64,000 nt of DNA, from NCBI GenBank assembly GCA_017160915.1, contig JACAWG010000017.1, forward strand, positions 93,351 through 157,350, written 5' to 3'. The notes below the pieces were generated by a model. That model made no database searches, was not told the DNA's origin, and was given only the letters and a program-made list of their open reading frames with translations. Below are positions 41,205-49,698 of the stretch, in pieces. Every line of letters begins with the position of its first letter. The stretch's first letter is position 1. The position numbers and the translations under genes were made by a program. The stretch is from Aggregatibacter actinomycetemcomitans (GTDB taxonomy: Bacteria; Pseudomonadota; Gammaproteobacteria; Enterobacterales; Pasteurellaceae).

Positions 41205-41825
41205 CTATGAATCGTTTTGCACAACATAATCATCTTCATTAACAATTATGGCTTGGCTGTTCGTTATCGGTAGTAGTTTTAGTTTGGATTGGTAGGTTTG
41301 AACGGTTTCAATTGAACTTTCCTCAAAAGGAAATTCACCATAATGTGGCACGATAGCAAAATTCACTAAGTTTAATGCCGAATAATCATTCAAATCAGTA
41401 GCTACATTCTTATTATCCATAATTTGATTATATTCAATATCTTGGGTAGCGATAATGGCACCGGCAGATTCACCAATGTAAATCATGCCGTTGGCAATCC
41501 GGTTTTTAATACTTGGCAATACGTGCTTTCTTTTCAATTCTTGCAACAAATAAAAGGTATTGCCGCCGGAAATATAAAGATATGGCGTATTTGCTAATTT
41601 ATCTTTAGTTACGTTCTCCGGTGTTTTCGCAATATCCACAATGTCCGTATCAAAACCGAATTTTTGAAAAATATTTTTCGCTTCTTCAATGTATTCAACA
41701 TAACTTTCCACATTGCCGGCGGTAGGGATAAACAGCACTTTTTTCGGTAATACATGTTGTTGCAGAAATTGGTCAAAAAGATTTTCTACCCCTGCAAAAT
41801 AAGAAGCTAAAAATAATGTTTTCAT
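41205..41825 (-). CDS. Peptidase S51-family protein (PepE-like)
   Basis: 206 residues. Class I glutamine-amidotransferase-like fold with nucleophile elbow IGESAGAI (Ser about 116) and the upstream glycine motif YISGGNTFYLL (about 85-95), both typical of S51 dipeptidase E / cyanophycinase relatives. Shorter and divergent from classic PepE, so Asp-dipeptidase activity is only possible. GGAGA precedes the ATG. Sits between rnm and pyrD on the same strand, seven bases from the former and 12 from the latter. AT-richer than its neighbours. Confidence 0.82.
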   Translation of the reverse strand: MKTLFLASYFAGVENLFDQFLQQHVLPKKVLFIPTAGNVESYVEYIEEAKNIFQKFGFDTDIVDIAKTPENVTKDKLANTPYLYISGGNTFYLLQELKRKHVLPSIKNRIANGMIYIGESAGAIIATQDIEYNQIMDNKNVATDLNDYSALNLVNFAIVPHYGEFPFEESSIETVQTYQSKLKLLPITNSQAIIVNEDDYVVQNDS

Positions 41826-41837
41826 TTTATTTCTCCG

Positions 41838-42857
41838 TTAGTTAATCGCCTCAACCAATGCTTTCACCAATTTCGGTCCGTGGTAAATCAAGCCTGAATA
41901 TACCTGCAAAAGCTCGGCACCTGCCTGTATTTTTTCCTGTGCGTTTTGTACGCCGTCGATGCCGCCACTGCCGATAATCGGAATTTGTCCTTTTAGTTCC
42001 CGGTGCAAGCGGGCAATAACCGCCGTGCTTTTGTGTTGTAGCGGTTTTCCGCTTAGCCCGCCCTGCTGTTCGGCATTTTTTAAATTTGTGACGTTGTCGC
42101 GGGAAATTGTCGTATTGGTGGCAATCACACCGTCCATTTTATGACGTAATAACGTATCGGCGATTTGAACCAGCTCCGCTTCCGTTAAATCCGGTGCGAT
42201 TTTCACCGCAATGGGTACATATTTTTGATATTGCTCTGCCAGCGCTTGTTGGCGGCTTTTAATGCTTTGCAGCAAGTCATCAAAATAATCGCCGTATTGT
42301 AACTGACGTAAATCCGGCGTATTCGGCGAGGAAATATTGACGGTAATATAACCGGCGTAATTGTAGGCTTTGTTGAGACAAATCAGGTAATCATCCTTGC
42401 CTTGTTCTAATGGCGTTAGCTTATTTTTACCGATATTAATGCCAAGCACGCCGTCGTATTTGGCTTTTTTCACGTTTTCAATGAGGTGATCGATACCATA
42501 ATTATTGAAACCGTTACGATTAATAATGCCTTCCGCTTCAATTAAACGGAATTGGCGCGGTTTTGCGTTGCCTTCTTGCGCCAAGGGCGTAACGGTGCCC
42601 ACTTCAATAAAACCGAATCCCATGGCACCGAAACCATCAATGGCTTCGCCGTTTTTATCCGCACCTGCCGCCAATCCGATAGGATTTTTAAACGCAATGC
42701 CCATAACGGTTTTCGGCGTGCCCTGCGGACAAGCCAGGAGTTGTTTTAGCAGAAAATGAAACGGCGGATAGGCTGCCAACCCTAGGGCTTTTATGGCTAG
42801 GTTATGGGCGTTTTCGGCATCAAGCGCGAAAATCCCTTTACGAATCAAAGAATACAT
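41838..42857 (-). CDS. pyrD: Dihydroorotate dehydrogenase (quinone), class 2
   Basis: Oxidises dihydroorotate to orotate in pyrimidine synthesis, passing electrons to membrane quinones. 339 residues including the amphipathic N-terminal helices of the membrane-bound class ([20 protein letters not shown]). [42 protein letters not shown] (class 2 catalytic Ser) and [11 protein letters not shown] for FMN phosphate are all present. GGAGAGA precedes the start. Confidence 0.98.
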   Translation of the reverse strand: MYSLIRKGIFALDAENAHNLAIKALGLAAYPPFHFLLKQLLACPQGTPKTVMGIAFKNPIGLAAGADKNGEAIDGFGAMGFGFIEVGTVTPLAQEGNAKPRQFRLIEAEGIINRNGFNNYGIDHLIENVKKAKYDGVLGINIGKNKLTPLEQGKDDYLICLNKAYNYAGYITVNISSPNTPDLRQLQYGDYFDDLLQSIKSRQQALAEQYQKYVPIAVKIAPDLTEAELVQIADTLLRHKMDGVIATNTTISRDNVTNLKNAEQQGGLSGKPLQHKSTAVIARLHRELKGQIPIIGSGGIDGVQNAQEKIQAGAELLQVYSGLIYHGPKLVKALVEAIN

Positions 42858-42893
42858 ACTCGTTTATCTCTCCGGATAGTTAACTGTGGAATG

Positions 42894-42926
42894 AAAAAGT
42901 GCGGTCAAAATTAACCGCACTTTTTG
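42894..42926. terminator. USS-pair terminator after pepN
   Basis: AAAAAGTGCGGT, seven bases, ACCGCACTTTTT: a tight stem-loop directly beyond the pepN stop and before pyrD on the minus strand. Confidence 0.85.
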
Positions 42927-42929
42927 ATG

Positions 42930-45539
42930 TTACTGTAATGCTTTTTCGATTTTTTCGTATAAATCGCGGGATAAATCTTCCGTTTCGCTGATGCGCTCTA
43001 AAGCGCGTTTCATTAAGGTTTGACGCTGTGCGTCGTAACGGGCGAAACGAATCAACGGTTCAATTAAACGGGAAGCCACCTGCGGATTGCTTTTATTCAG
43101 TTTAATCAAAATATCCGTTAAGAAACGGTAGCCGGAACCGTCAATGGCGTGGAAGGCTTTTAAGTTTTGCCCGGCGAACGTGCCGATTAACGAACGTACA
43201 CGATTCGGATTATTGAAATTAAAGCTCGGGTGATCCATTAACTGCATGACATTGAGCAATACATTTTCTTCCGGACGGGTGGCTTGCAAGGCAAACCATT
43301 TATCCATCACCAAGCCGTCATGCTGCCATTTTTGTTCAAAATCCGCCAACAGATTATCGCGGCAAGGTAATTTGGCTTGCGTTGCGGCAGTTAATGCGGC
43401 GAGCGTGTCGGTCATATTATTGGAATAGGAATAATGTTTATTCACCAGGTTATTGCCCATATTGGTGTAAGCCAGATAGCTCAAACAAACGTTGCGCAGT
43501 TTGCGTAAAGCGATGTCCTGACGCTCAATTCTGTACTCGTCCAGACGAATTTGATTGTAGGTTTTAAACAATAATTCCTGCAGATTTTCTGCAATGGTAC
43601 GCGCCATAAATTCACGCACGGCGCTGATGGCGTCCGGGTCGATGGTTTTGAATAATTCGGCAAATTCTGTCGCTTTCGGCAAGGTTAAAATCAAACTGGT
43701 TAATTCAATATCTTTTTGATAATTCGCTAAAATTTGATGAAGCACCGCAATCGCTTCGGCGGGCAAATCCAATTCGATGCCCTGCTGATAGTTACTTACG
43801 TTACGTCGTAACTCGGTGTTAAGTAACATTTGCACCGCATCCCAGCGAATAAACCCGTTTTCGGCAAATTTGATTAGGGTAATTAACTGACCGGTTTTGT
43901 AGTCATAATCCAATTTCACCGGCGCAGAGAAATCACATAACAAAGCAGGAACCGGTTTGGTGTAAATGTTGTGAAATTCAAACGTTTGGTCTTTTTGGGT
44001 AATGTTCAACACATTATCCACTACACCTTCGGAATCATATAAGGTTTGTGCGACGCCGTTTTCGTCATATAACGCGATTTTCAATGGAATGTGCAAATTC
44101 ACTTTTTCCATTTGATCGGCGGTCGGTGGGGTTAATTGAGAAACCTGTAGTTGATACACATGATTTTTTTCGTCGTAACGGTCGCTGATGGTCAATTCAG
44201 GCGTACCGGATTGGCTGTACCAACGGCGGAATTGCGCTAAATCCAAGTCATTGGCACGTTCCATGGCGGAAACAAAATCTTCACAGGTCGCCGCTTTGCC
44301 GTCGTTTTCCGCAATGTATAACTTCATGCCCTTTTGGAAGCCTTTTTCACCCAATAAGGTGTGCAGCATACGAATGACTTCCGCACCTTTTTCATACACG
44401 GTAACCGTATAGAAATTATTCATTTCGATGACTTTTTCAGGGCGAATCGGATGCGCCATCGGACCGGCATCTTCGGCGAATTGCACGGTGCGCAGGAATT
44501 TCACATTATTAATTCGATTCACCGGACGCGAGCCGGTGTCGGAGGAAAATTCCTGATCGCGAAAAACCGTCAAGCCCTCTTTCAAACTTAACTGGAACCA
44601 GTCGCGACAGGTTACGCGGTTGCCCGTCCAGTTGTGAAAATACTCGTGCGCAATCACGCTTTCAATGGCTAAATAATCGTCGTCCGTTGCGGTTTGCGGA
44701 TTGGCAAGCACATATTTATCGTTAAAGATATTTAACCCTTTATTTTCCATTGCGCCCATGTTGAAGAAATCCACGGCGACAATCATGTAAATATCCAGGT
44801 CGTATTCCAAATCAAAACGCTCTTCATCCCATTTCATGGCGCGTTTCAAACTTTGCATCGCCCAATCGGCACGGTCTAAATTGCCGCGATTAACATACAA
44901 TTCCAACGCCACTTCGCGTCCGCTTTTGGTCACGAACTTGTCTTGCAGAACGTCAAAATCGCCCGCGACTAAAGCAAACAAATAACTTGGCTTAGGGAAG
45001 GGGTCATTCCACTCCACCCAATGACGTCCGTCATCCAACTCGCCGCCGGCAATGCGGTTACCGTTAGAAAGTAAGAACGGATATTGGGCTTTGTCCGCCG
45101 TAATTTTGGTGGTATAGCGCGCCAGCACATCGGGACGATCTAACATATAGGTAATTTGGCGAAACCCTTCCGCTTCACATTGAGTACAAAACGCCTCGCC
45201 GGATTGATATAACCCCTGCAACGACGTATTGGCGGCAGGATTTAACACGGTGGTGATTTCCAGTTCAAATTGGTCCGCATCCACTTGTGCCAAATCCAAG
45301 GTTAAACTTTCGTGATCCTGCTGATATTGTGAGAACGGTTTGCCGTTTAATTTGATGGAGGAAAATTGAAAATCATGTCCGTCTAAACGTAATGTGGTGC
45401 TTTTTTCGTTAAGACGTTGATATTTACTTGTGGCAACAACGATGGTTTTTTCCGGTTCTAATTGAAAATCAAGATAAATATCGGTGACGGTGAAATCGGG
45501 GGTTTGATAATCTTTTCTGTATTTGGCTTTAGCGTACAT
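42930..45539 (-). CDS. pepN: Aminopeptidase N
   Basis: M1 zinc metallopeptidase, 869 residues as in E. coli PepN. MGAMENKGLN (about 260-269) is the exopeptidase motif; VIAHEYFHNW with a Glu 18 residues further on (LKEGLTVFRDQEF) is the zinc site. The N-terminal beta domain and the C-terminal helical domain are both present. Cytoplasmic. Ends beside a USS-pair terminator. Confidence 0.98.
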   Translation of the reverse strand: MYAKAKYRKDYQTPDFTVTDIYLDFQLEPEKTIVVATSKYQRLNEKSTTLRLDGHDFQFSSIKLNGKPFSQYQQDHESLTLDLAQVDADQFELEITTVLNPAANTSLQGLYQSGEAFCTQCEAEGFRQITYMLDRPDVLARYTTKITADKAQYPFLLSNGNRIAGGELDDGRHWVEWNDPFPKPSYLFALVAGDFDVLQDKFVTKSGREVALELYVNRGNLDRADWAMQSLKRAMKWDEERFDLEYDLDIYMIVAVDFFNMGAMENKGLNIFNDKYVLANPQTATDDDYLAIESVIAHEYFHNWTGNRVTCRDWFQLSLKEGLTVFRDQEFSSDTGSRPVNRINNVKFLRTVQFAEDAGPMAHPIRPEKVIEMNNFYTVTVYEKGAEVIRMLHTLLGEKGFQKGMKLYIAENDGKAATCEDFVSAMERANDLDLAQFRRWYSQSGTPELTISDRYDEKNHVYQLQVSQLTPPTADQMEKVNLHIPLKIALYDENGVAQTLYDSEGVVDNVLNITQKDQTFEFHNIYTKPVPALLCDFSAPVKLDYDYKTGQLITLIKFAENGFIRWDAVQMLLNTELRRNVSNYQQGIELDLPAEAIAVLHQILANYQKDIELTSLILTLPKATEFAELFKTIDPDAISAVREFMARTIAENLQELLFKTYNQIRLDEYRIERQDIALRKLRNVCLSYLAYTNMGNNLVNKHYSYSNNMTDTLAALTAATQAKLPCRDNLLADFEQKWQHDGLVMDKWFALQATRPEENVLLNVMQLMDHPSFNFNNPNRVRSLIGTFAGQNLKAFHAIDGSGYRFLTDILIKLNKSNPQVASRLIEPLIRFARYDAQRQTLMKRALERISETEDLSRDLYEKIEKALQ

Positions 45540-45629
45540 AAAACGACCTAATTCTAAGGGCTAAAAATTGGTGTTAAGGATATGATTTTTAGCCTTAAGT
45601 TGCAAATGGATTTTCTTCCGCAAACTTAT

Positions 45630-45643
45630 CGCAAACGTTTGCG
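45630..45643. promoter_or_regulatory. PurR operator upstream of purE
   Basis: CGCAAACGTTTGCG is a perfect palindrome matching the PurR box (consensus ACGCAAACGTTTGCGT). It lies 50 bases before the purE ATG and next to -10-like TATTCT (45652-45657), as expected for purine repression. Confidence 0.88.
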
Positions 45644-45692
45644 CATTATGCTATTCTAGCGCCACTTTTTTTTATCGCTTAATGAGGAAATC

Positions 45693-46190
45693 ATGTCGTC
45701 AACCTCTCCTAAAATTGCCATTGTCATGGGCTCCAAAAGTGACTGGACAACCATGCAGGAAGCCACGCAAATCTTAGATCAGCTACAAGTGCCTTATCAC
45801 GTTGAAATCGTCTCCGCCCACCGCACGCCGGACAAACTCTTTCAATTTGCGGAAAGCGCGCAAACTCAAGGTTTTCAAGTGATTATTGCCGGTGCCGGCG
45901 GTGCGGCGCATTTGCCCGGTATGATTGCGGCAAAAACCATCGTGCCGGTGCTTGGCGTGCCCGTGAAAAGCTCCATTTTAAGCGGCGTGGATAGCCTTTA
46001 TTCTATCGTGCAAATGCCGAAAGGCATTCCGGTAGGCACATTGGCGATTGGACCGGCGGGGGCGGCAAATGCCGGTTTGCTGGCGGCGCAGATTTTAGCC
46101 ATGAACAGCCCGGAATTGGCGCAACGCCTGCAACGATTCAGACAGGAACAAACTCAAAGCGTATTGGATAATCCTGACCCGCGCCGTTAA
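45693..46190 (+). CDS. purE: N5-carboxyaminoimidazole ribonucleotide mutase
   Basis: Class I PurE, 165 residues. [10 protein letters not shown] (about 12-21), SAHRTPD (about 43-49, active-site His) and [10 protein letters not shown] are diagnostic. Converts N5-CAIR to CAIR in purine synthesis, working with PurK. Preceded by a PurR box; GAGG ribosome site. Confidence 0.98.
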   Translation: MSSTSPKIAIVMGSKSDWTTMQEATQILDQLQVPYHVEIVSAHRTPDKLFQFAESAQTQGFQVIIAGAGGAAHLPGMIAAKTIVPVLGVPVKSSILSGVDSLYSIVQMPKGIPVGTLAIGPAGAANAGLLAAQILAMNSPELAQRLQRFRQEQTQSVLDNPDPRR

Positions 46191-46205
46191 AAACACCGAA
46201 AATGT

Positions 46206-46242
46206 TGACCGCACTTTCCTGTTGAAGATAAAAAGTGCGGTT
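46206..46242. repeat. Inverted USS pair between purE and purK
   Basis: GACCGCACTTTC and AAAAAGTGCGGTTC face each other in the purE-purK gap, in the outward orientation. It may act as an attenuator, but the two genes are most likely still cotranscribed. Confidence 0.6.
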
Positions 46243-46317
46243 CTTTTTTGGAATGTTTTTTTAGTGAATAACCAAGATGGCGTACATCATCGCCAGATCA
46301 AAATCAATGAGAACCCT

Positions 46318-47406
46318 ATGCAAAACTCCGCTCTTTATCCAACCGTTTACGTTCTTGGCAACGGGCAGCTTGGCAGAATGTTGCGTTATGCCGGTGCGCC
46401 GTTAGATATTCATGTGCAACCTCTGCCCTTTGATGCGCCGGTGTTTGAACTGTCGCCCGATGACATTATTACCGCCGAAATCGAACGCTGGGAACAAACC
46501 CCGCTCACTACGTTATTGGGCAATCATGCCAATTTCGTCAATCAAAAAGTGTTCGCCCAATTAGCCGATCGCTTAAGCCAAAAATCACTGTTAGACAAGT
46601 TGGCTATCCCAACCTCTCCTTGGTGTTTATTAAAAGAAAAAAGCCAATGGTCGGAGGTGTTTCGGCACATTGGTGAGAAAGTCGTGGTAAAACGTCGCAT
46701 GGGCGGTTATGACGGTCGCGGTCAATGGATTGTGAGCGAGGAAAACAAAGCGCAAATTACCGACGATTTATTCGGTGAAACCATCGCCGAAAAGTTTATT
46801 CCGTTCGATTACGAAGTTTCTCTCGTCGGCGCCCGTTTCCGCAACGGCGAAACCCGTTTTTATCCGGTGACGCACAATCTGCAACAAAACGGCATTTTAC
46901 GTTATAGCGTCGTTGACCCGACATTCCCGCAACAAGCCGCACAACAACAGCAGGCGGAAGCCATGTTAAGCAACATCATGCACGAACTGGATTATGTCGG
47001 CGTGATGGCGATGGAATGCTTTGTGGTCGGCGATCAATTATTGGTCAACGAACTGGCGCCGCGCGTACACAACAGCGGACACTGGACACAATTAGGTTGT
47101 TCAATCAGTCAGTTTGAATTGCACCTGCGCGCATTGTTGAATTTACCAACACCCGAATTAAAAATTGCCGCGCCAAGCGTGATGGTTAATTTAATCGGTA
47201 CGGAACACCAAGCACAATGGCTGAATATGCCGTTCGCCCAATTACATTGGTATGGCAAAGAGGTGCGCCCGGGACGTAAAGTGGGACATATTAATCTTTC
47301 CCATCCGGATAAAAAGGTGATTATCGCTCAATTAGATAAGTTATCCCGTGAGCTGCCGGAAGATTATCAATCCGGTTTGCAATGGGCGAAAAATAAATTG
47401 CGTTAA
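46318..47406 (+). CDS. purK: N5-carboxyaminoimidazole ribonucleotide synthase
   Basis: ATP-grasp enzyme, 362 residues. Starts MQNSALYPTVYVLGNGQLGR at 46318; the longer frame from 46222 runs through the USS repeat and is rejected. VVKRRMGGYDGRGQW (about 122-136) is the nucleotide loop and ELAPRVHNSGHWTQ (about 244-257) the ADP/Mg site. Acts before PurE in the pathway. Confidence 0.97.
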   Translation: MQNSALYPTVYVLGNGQLGRMLRYAGAPLDIHVQPLPFDAPVFELSPDDIITAEIERWEQTPLTTLLGNHANFVNQKVFAQLADRLSQKSLLDKLAIPTSPWCLLKEKSQWSEVFRHIGEKVVVKRRMGGYDGRGQWIVSEENKAQITDDLFGETIAEKFIPFDYEVSLVGARFRNGETRFYPVTHNLQQNGILRYSVVDPTFPQQAAQQQQAEAMLSNIMHELDYVGVMAMECFVVGDQLLVNELAPRVHNSGHWTQLGCSISQFELHLRALLNLPTPELKIAAPSVMVNLIGTEHQAQWLNMPFAQLHWYGKEVRPGRKVGHINLSHPDKKVIIAQLDKLSRELPEDYQSGLQWAKNKLR

Positions 47407-47487
47407 ATGGCTGACGACGGCTTGTCAAAACCCTGCCGTGGCAGTATAAATAAACAGATTTTTACACAACATCTCGAGGATTATTCT

Positions 47488-48678
47488 ATGTTTGAAAATA
47501 TTGTTGCCGCTCCGGCAGATCCGATTTTAGGTTTAGGCGAAGCATTCAAAGCGGAGACCCGCGATAACAAAATTAATTTAGGCATTGGCGTATATAAAGA
47601 CGCAAAAGGCAATACGCCTATCGTAAAAGCGGTAAAAGAAGCGGAAAAACGCTTATTAGAACAAGAAAATACCAAAAACTACCTGCCGATTGACGGCGTT
47701 GCCGATTTCAACGCGCGCACCAAAGAACTCCTATTTGGCGCAAATTCCGACATTGTGAAAAATAATCGTGCCAGAACCGTGCAAAGTTTAGGCGGAACCG
47801 GCGCATTACGCATCGCGGCGGAATTTATTAAACGCCAAACCAAAGCTCAAAATGTTTGGATCAGCACGCCGACCTGGCCGAATCACAACGCCATTTTTAA
47901 CGCCGTAGGCATGACCATTCGCGAATACCGTTATTACAACCCGCAAACCAAAGCCCTGGATTGGGATAATTTAATCGCCGACTTAAGCCAAGCCGGTGAA
48001 GGCGATGTGGTGTTATTACACGGCTGCTGCCACAATCCGACCGGTATCGACCCAACCCCCGAACAATGGGATAAACTGGCGGAAATGTCGGCGAAAAACG
48101 GTTGGTTGCCATTATTTGACTTCGCATACCAAGGTTTTGCCAACGGCTTGCAGGAAGACGCTTACGGTTTACGCGCCTTTGCAAAAAATCACAAAGAGCT
48201 TTTAGTGGCAAGTTCCTTCTCGAAAAATTTCGGCTTATACAATGAACGCGTCGGCGCCTTTACTGTGGTAGCTGAAACTGCCGATATCGCCGCAACCGCC
48301 TTAACCCAAGTAAAAACCATCGTTCGCACCCTCTACTCCAACCCGTCGGCACACGGCGCCAGCGCCGTCGCTTTGGTGCTAAACGACGCACAATTACGCC
48401 AGGATTGGGAAAATGAATTAACCGAAATGCGTGATCGCATCAAACAAATGCGTCACCTTTTCGTACAGTTATTGAAAGAATACGGTGCGCAACAAGATTT
48501 TGGTTTTATTATCAACCAAAACGGTATGTTCTCTTTCAGCGGCTTAACCGCCGAACAGGTTGACCGCCTGAAAAACGAATTCGCCATTTACGCCGTGCGT
48601 TCCGGACGCATCAACGTTGCCGGCATTACCGAAGACAATATTCGTTACCTCTGCGAAAGCATTGTAAAAGTGTTGTAA
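47488..48678 (+). CDS. aspC: Aspartate (aromatic amino acid) aminotransferase
   Basis: PLP-dependent class I aminotransferase, 396 residues. Start at 47488 behind GAGGA; starts further upstream run into the purK end. [26 protein letters not shown] (about 177-188) and the PLP-lysine motif [15 protein letters not shown] (Lys about 246) identify the AspC/TyrB subgroup. Reversibly transfers the amino group between aspartate and 2-oxoglutarate. Confidence 0.95.
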   Translation: MFENIVAAPADPILGLGEAFKAETRDNKINLGIGVYKDAKGNTPIVKAVKEAEKRLLEQENTKNYLPIDGVADFNARTKELLFGANSDIVKNNRARTVQSLGGTGALRIAAEFIKRQTKAQNVWISTPTWPNHNAIFNAVGMTIREYRYYNPQTKALDWDNLIADLSQAGEGDVVLLHGCCHNPTGIDPTPEQWDKLAEMSAKNGWLPLFDFAYQGFANGLQEDAYGLRAFAKNHKELLVASSFSKNFGLYNERVGAFTVVAETADIAATALTQVKTIVRTLYSNPSAHGASAVALVLNDAQLRQDWENELTEMRDRIKQMRHLFVQLLKEYGAQQDFGFIINQNGMFSFSGLTAEQVDRLKNEFAIYAVRSGRINVAGITEDNIRYLCESIVKVL

Positions 48679-48700
48679 TTTTTAACCGCACTTTAAAAAG

Positions 48701-48736
48701 AAAACGGCATCAAGTGAAAATTTGATGCCGTTTTTT
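48701..48736 (+). terminator. Terminator after aspC
   Basis: AAAACGGCATCAA (48701-48713) and TTGATGCCGTTTT (48722-48734) followed by TTCTTG. Confidence 0.92.
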
Positions 48737-48790
48737 CTTGCCGAATTCCCTTCCAAAATCAGCATAATTCATCAGTCAAAATCCCCACTT

Positions 48791-48819
48791 TTTACTTTTA
48801 GTTAAAAATAGTATATAAT
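48791..48819 (+). promoter_or_regulatory. Candidate SemiSWEET promoter
   Basis: TTTACT (48791-48796), 17-base spacer, TATAAT (48814-48819), 48 bases before the start codon. Confidence 0.65.
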
Positions 48820-48867
48820 ACCCGTCATTATTTACTTATTTTTAATGATTTACAGGAGAATGAATTA

Positions 48868-49128
48868 ATGACGAACCAACGTTTTATTACGATTTTAAGC
48901 TGGGTTGCCACTTTTACCGCCGTGTGTATGTATGTGTCTTATCTTGAGCAAATCGGCATGAATCTCGACGGTGTAAAAGGCGGAACATTACAACCGCTGG
49001 CAACGGCGATAAATTGTAGTTTGTGGGTGGCTTACGGATTATTAAAAAAAGAACGGGATTATCCGGTAGCGCTTGCCAATTCACCGGGTGTGATTTTAGG
49101 GTTAATTAGCTTTGCCACGGCGCTATAA
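48868..49128 (+). CDS. SemiSWEET-family sugar transporter
   Basis: 86 residues with three TM segments (about 8-28, 42-60 and 66-84), matching bacterial SemiSWEETs, which dimerise to make one translocation pore. SWVATFTAVCMYVSYLEQI holds the PQ-loop region, with Leu-Glu where most have I-P-Q; LATAINCSLWVAYG is the second conserved block. Substrate unknown. AGGAG precedes the ATG. The downstream USS pair is damaged by the island junction. Confidence 0.88.
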   Translation: MTNQRFITILSWVATFTAVCMYVSYLEQIGMNLDGVKGGTLQPLATAINCSLWVAYGLLKKERDYPVALANSPGVILGLISFATAL

Positions 49129-49149
49129 AGTACAACAGATAAAACGCCT

Positions 49150-49186
49150 AAAAAGATGACCGCACTTTCCATTGGAAAATAAAAAG
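49150..49186. repeat. Truncated USS pair at island junction
   Basis: GACCGCACTTTCC opens a standard USS inverted pair, but the second arm AAAAAGTGC breaks off and continues as CCGGCGCACC, which belongs to the AAA ATPase remnant on the minus strand. Confidence 0.7.
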
Positions 49187-49635
49187 TGCCCGGCGCACCA
49201 TAAATTAAAAGATTCATGCCTTTCTGGTGATGCTTTAGAGCTTGTTGCAAATACATCAATATTATATCTTTCATACTGGCAATATGGGCAAAATCATCTA
49301 GCTGCAAACTTGGCACTTGAGATGTTTCCGTACAAGATTTCAATAGGACGTTTTCGTTTAATGGCTGTGTCACAAATTCATCAAAATCTAACGTATCGCC
49401 CCAATCTAAATTTGGAGTGTTTTAAACGCTCTTTTAAAATCCGACGAGCAACCGTACGTAAATTTTTATCATTCTCTAATTCTTCAGGCAGCCCAAACGC
49501 ACTGGCGACTTCATCACTTCGCCAGCTACTCTCCTGAAACACTTCGGAAAAACCTTTATACTCAAATAAAATTTTGAGTATCATATTTTCAATATAAGAA
49601 GACACTGTCGGTGGGTTTAATTTATATTCAGACAT
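49185..49635 (-). pseudogene. Truncated, frameshifted AAA+ ATPase gene
   Basis: Starts MSEYKLNPPTVSSYIENMIL at 49635. The first frame runs to RRILKERLK, then the sense continues in the next frame as NTPNLDWGDTLDFDEFVTQP, so an A-tract near 49420 carries a one-base shift. The second segment goes on to LLIYGAPGT, the first half of a Walker A motif, where the gene is cut at a USS and the frame reads into flanking DNA. All of the ATPase core after Walker A is gone. It lies directly downstream of the DUF262 pair on the same strand and could have been part of it. Certainly non-functional as an ATPase. Confidence 0.8.
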
Positions 49636-49670
49636 AAAAAATACTCCTTACTAGGTTGGTAAGGAGTATT
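49636..49670 (-). terminator. Hairpin ending the DUF262 operon and covering the ATPase ribosome site
   Basis: Read on the minus strand, AAAATACTCCTTAC, a seven-base loop and GTAAGGAGTATTTT form a 14-bp stem followed by TT and the ATG of the ATPase remnant. The 3' arm contains AAGGAG, the ribosome site, fully paired with CTCCTT. It can be a terminator for the DUF262 genes or a translation-blocking hairpin for the next gene. Confidence 0.75.
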
Positions 49671-49698
49671 TTAGTGAGTGGTGCGACAAAAGGTGTCG

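Noticed and set aside
49172..49537. Plus-strand ORF of 121 codons
   Set aside because: It is the antisense shadow of the AAA ATPase remnant; no ribosome site and no protein-like features.
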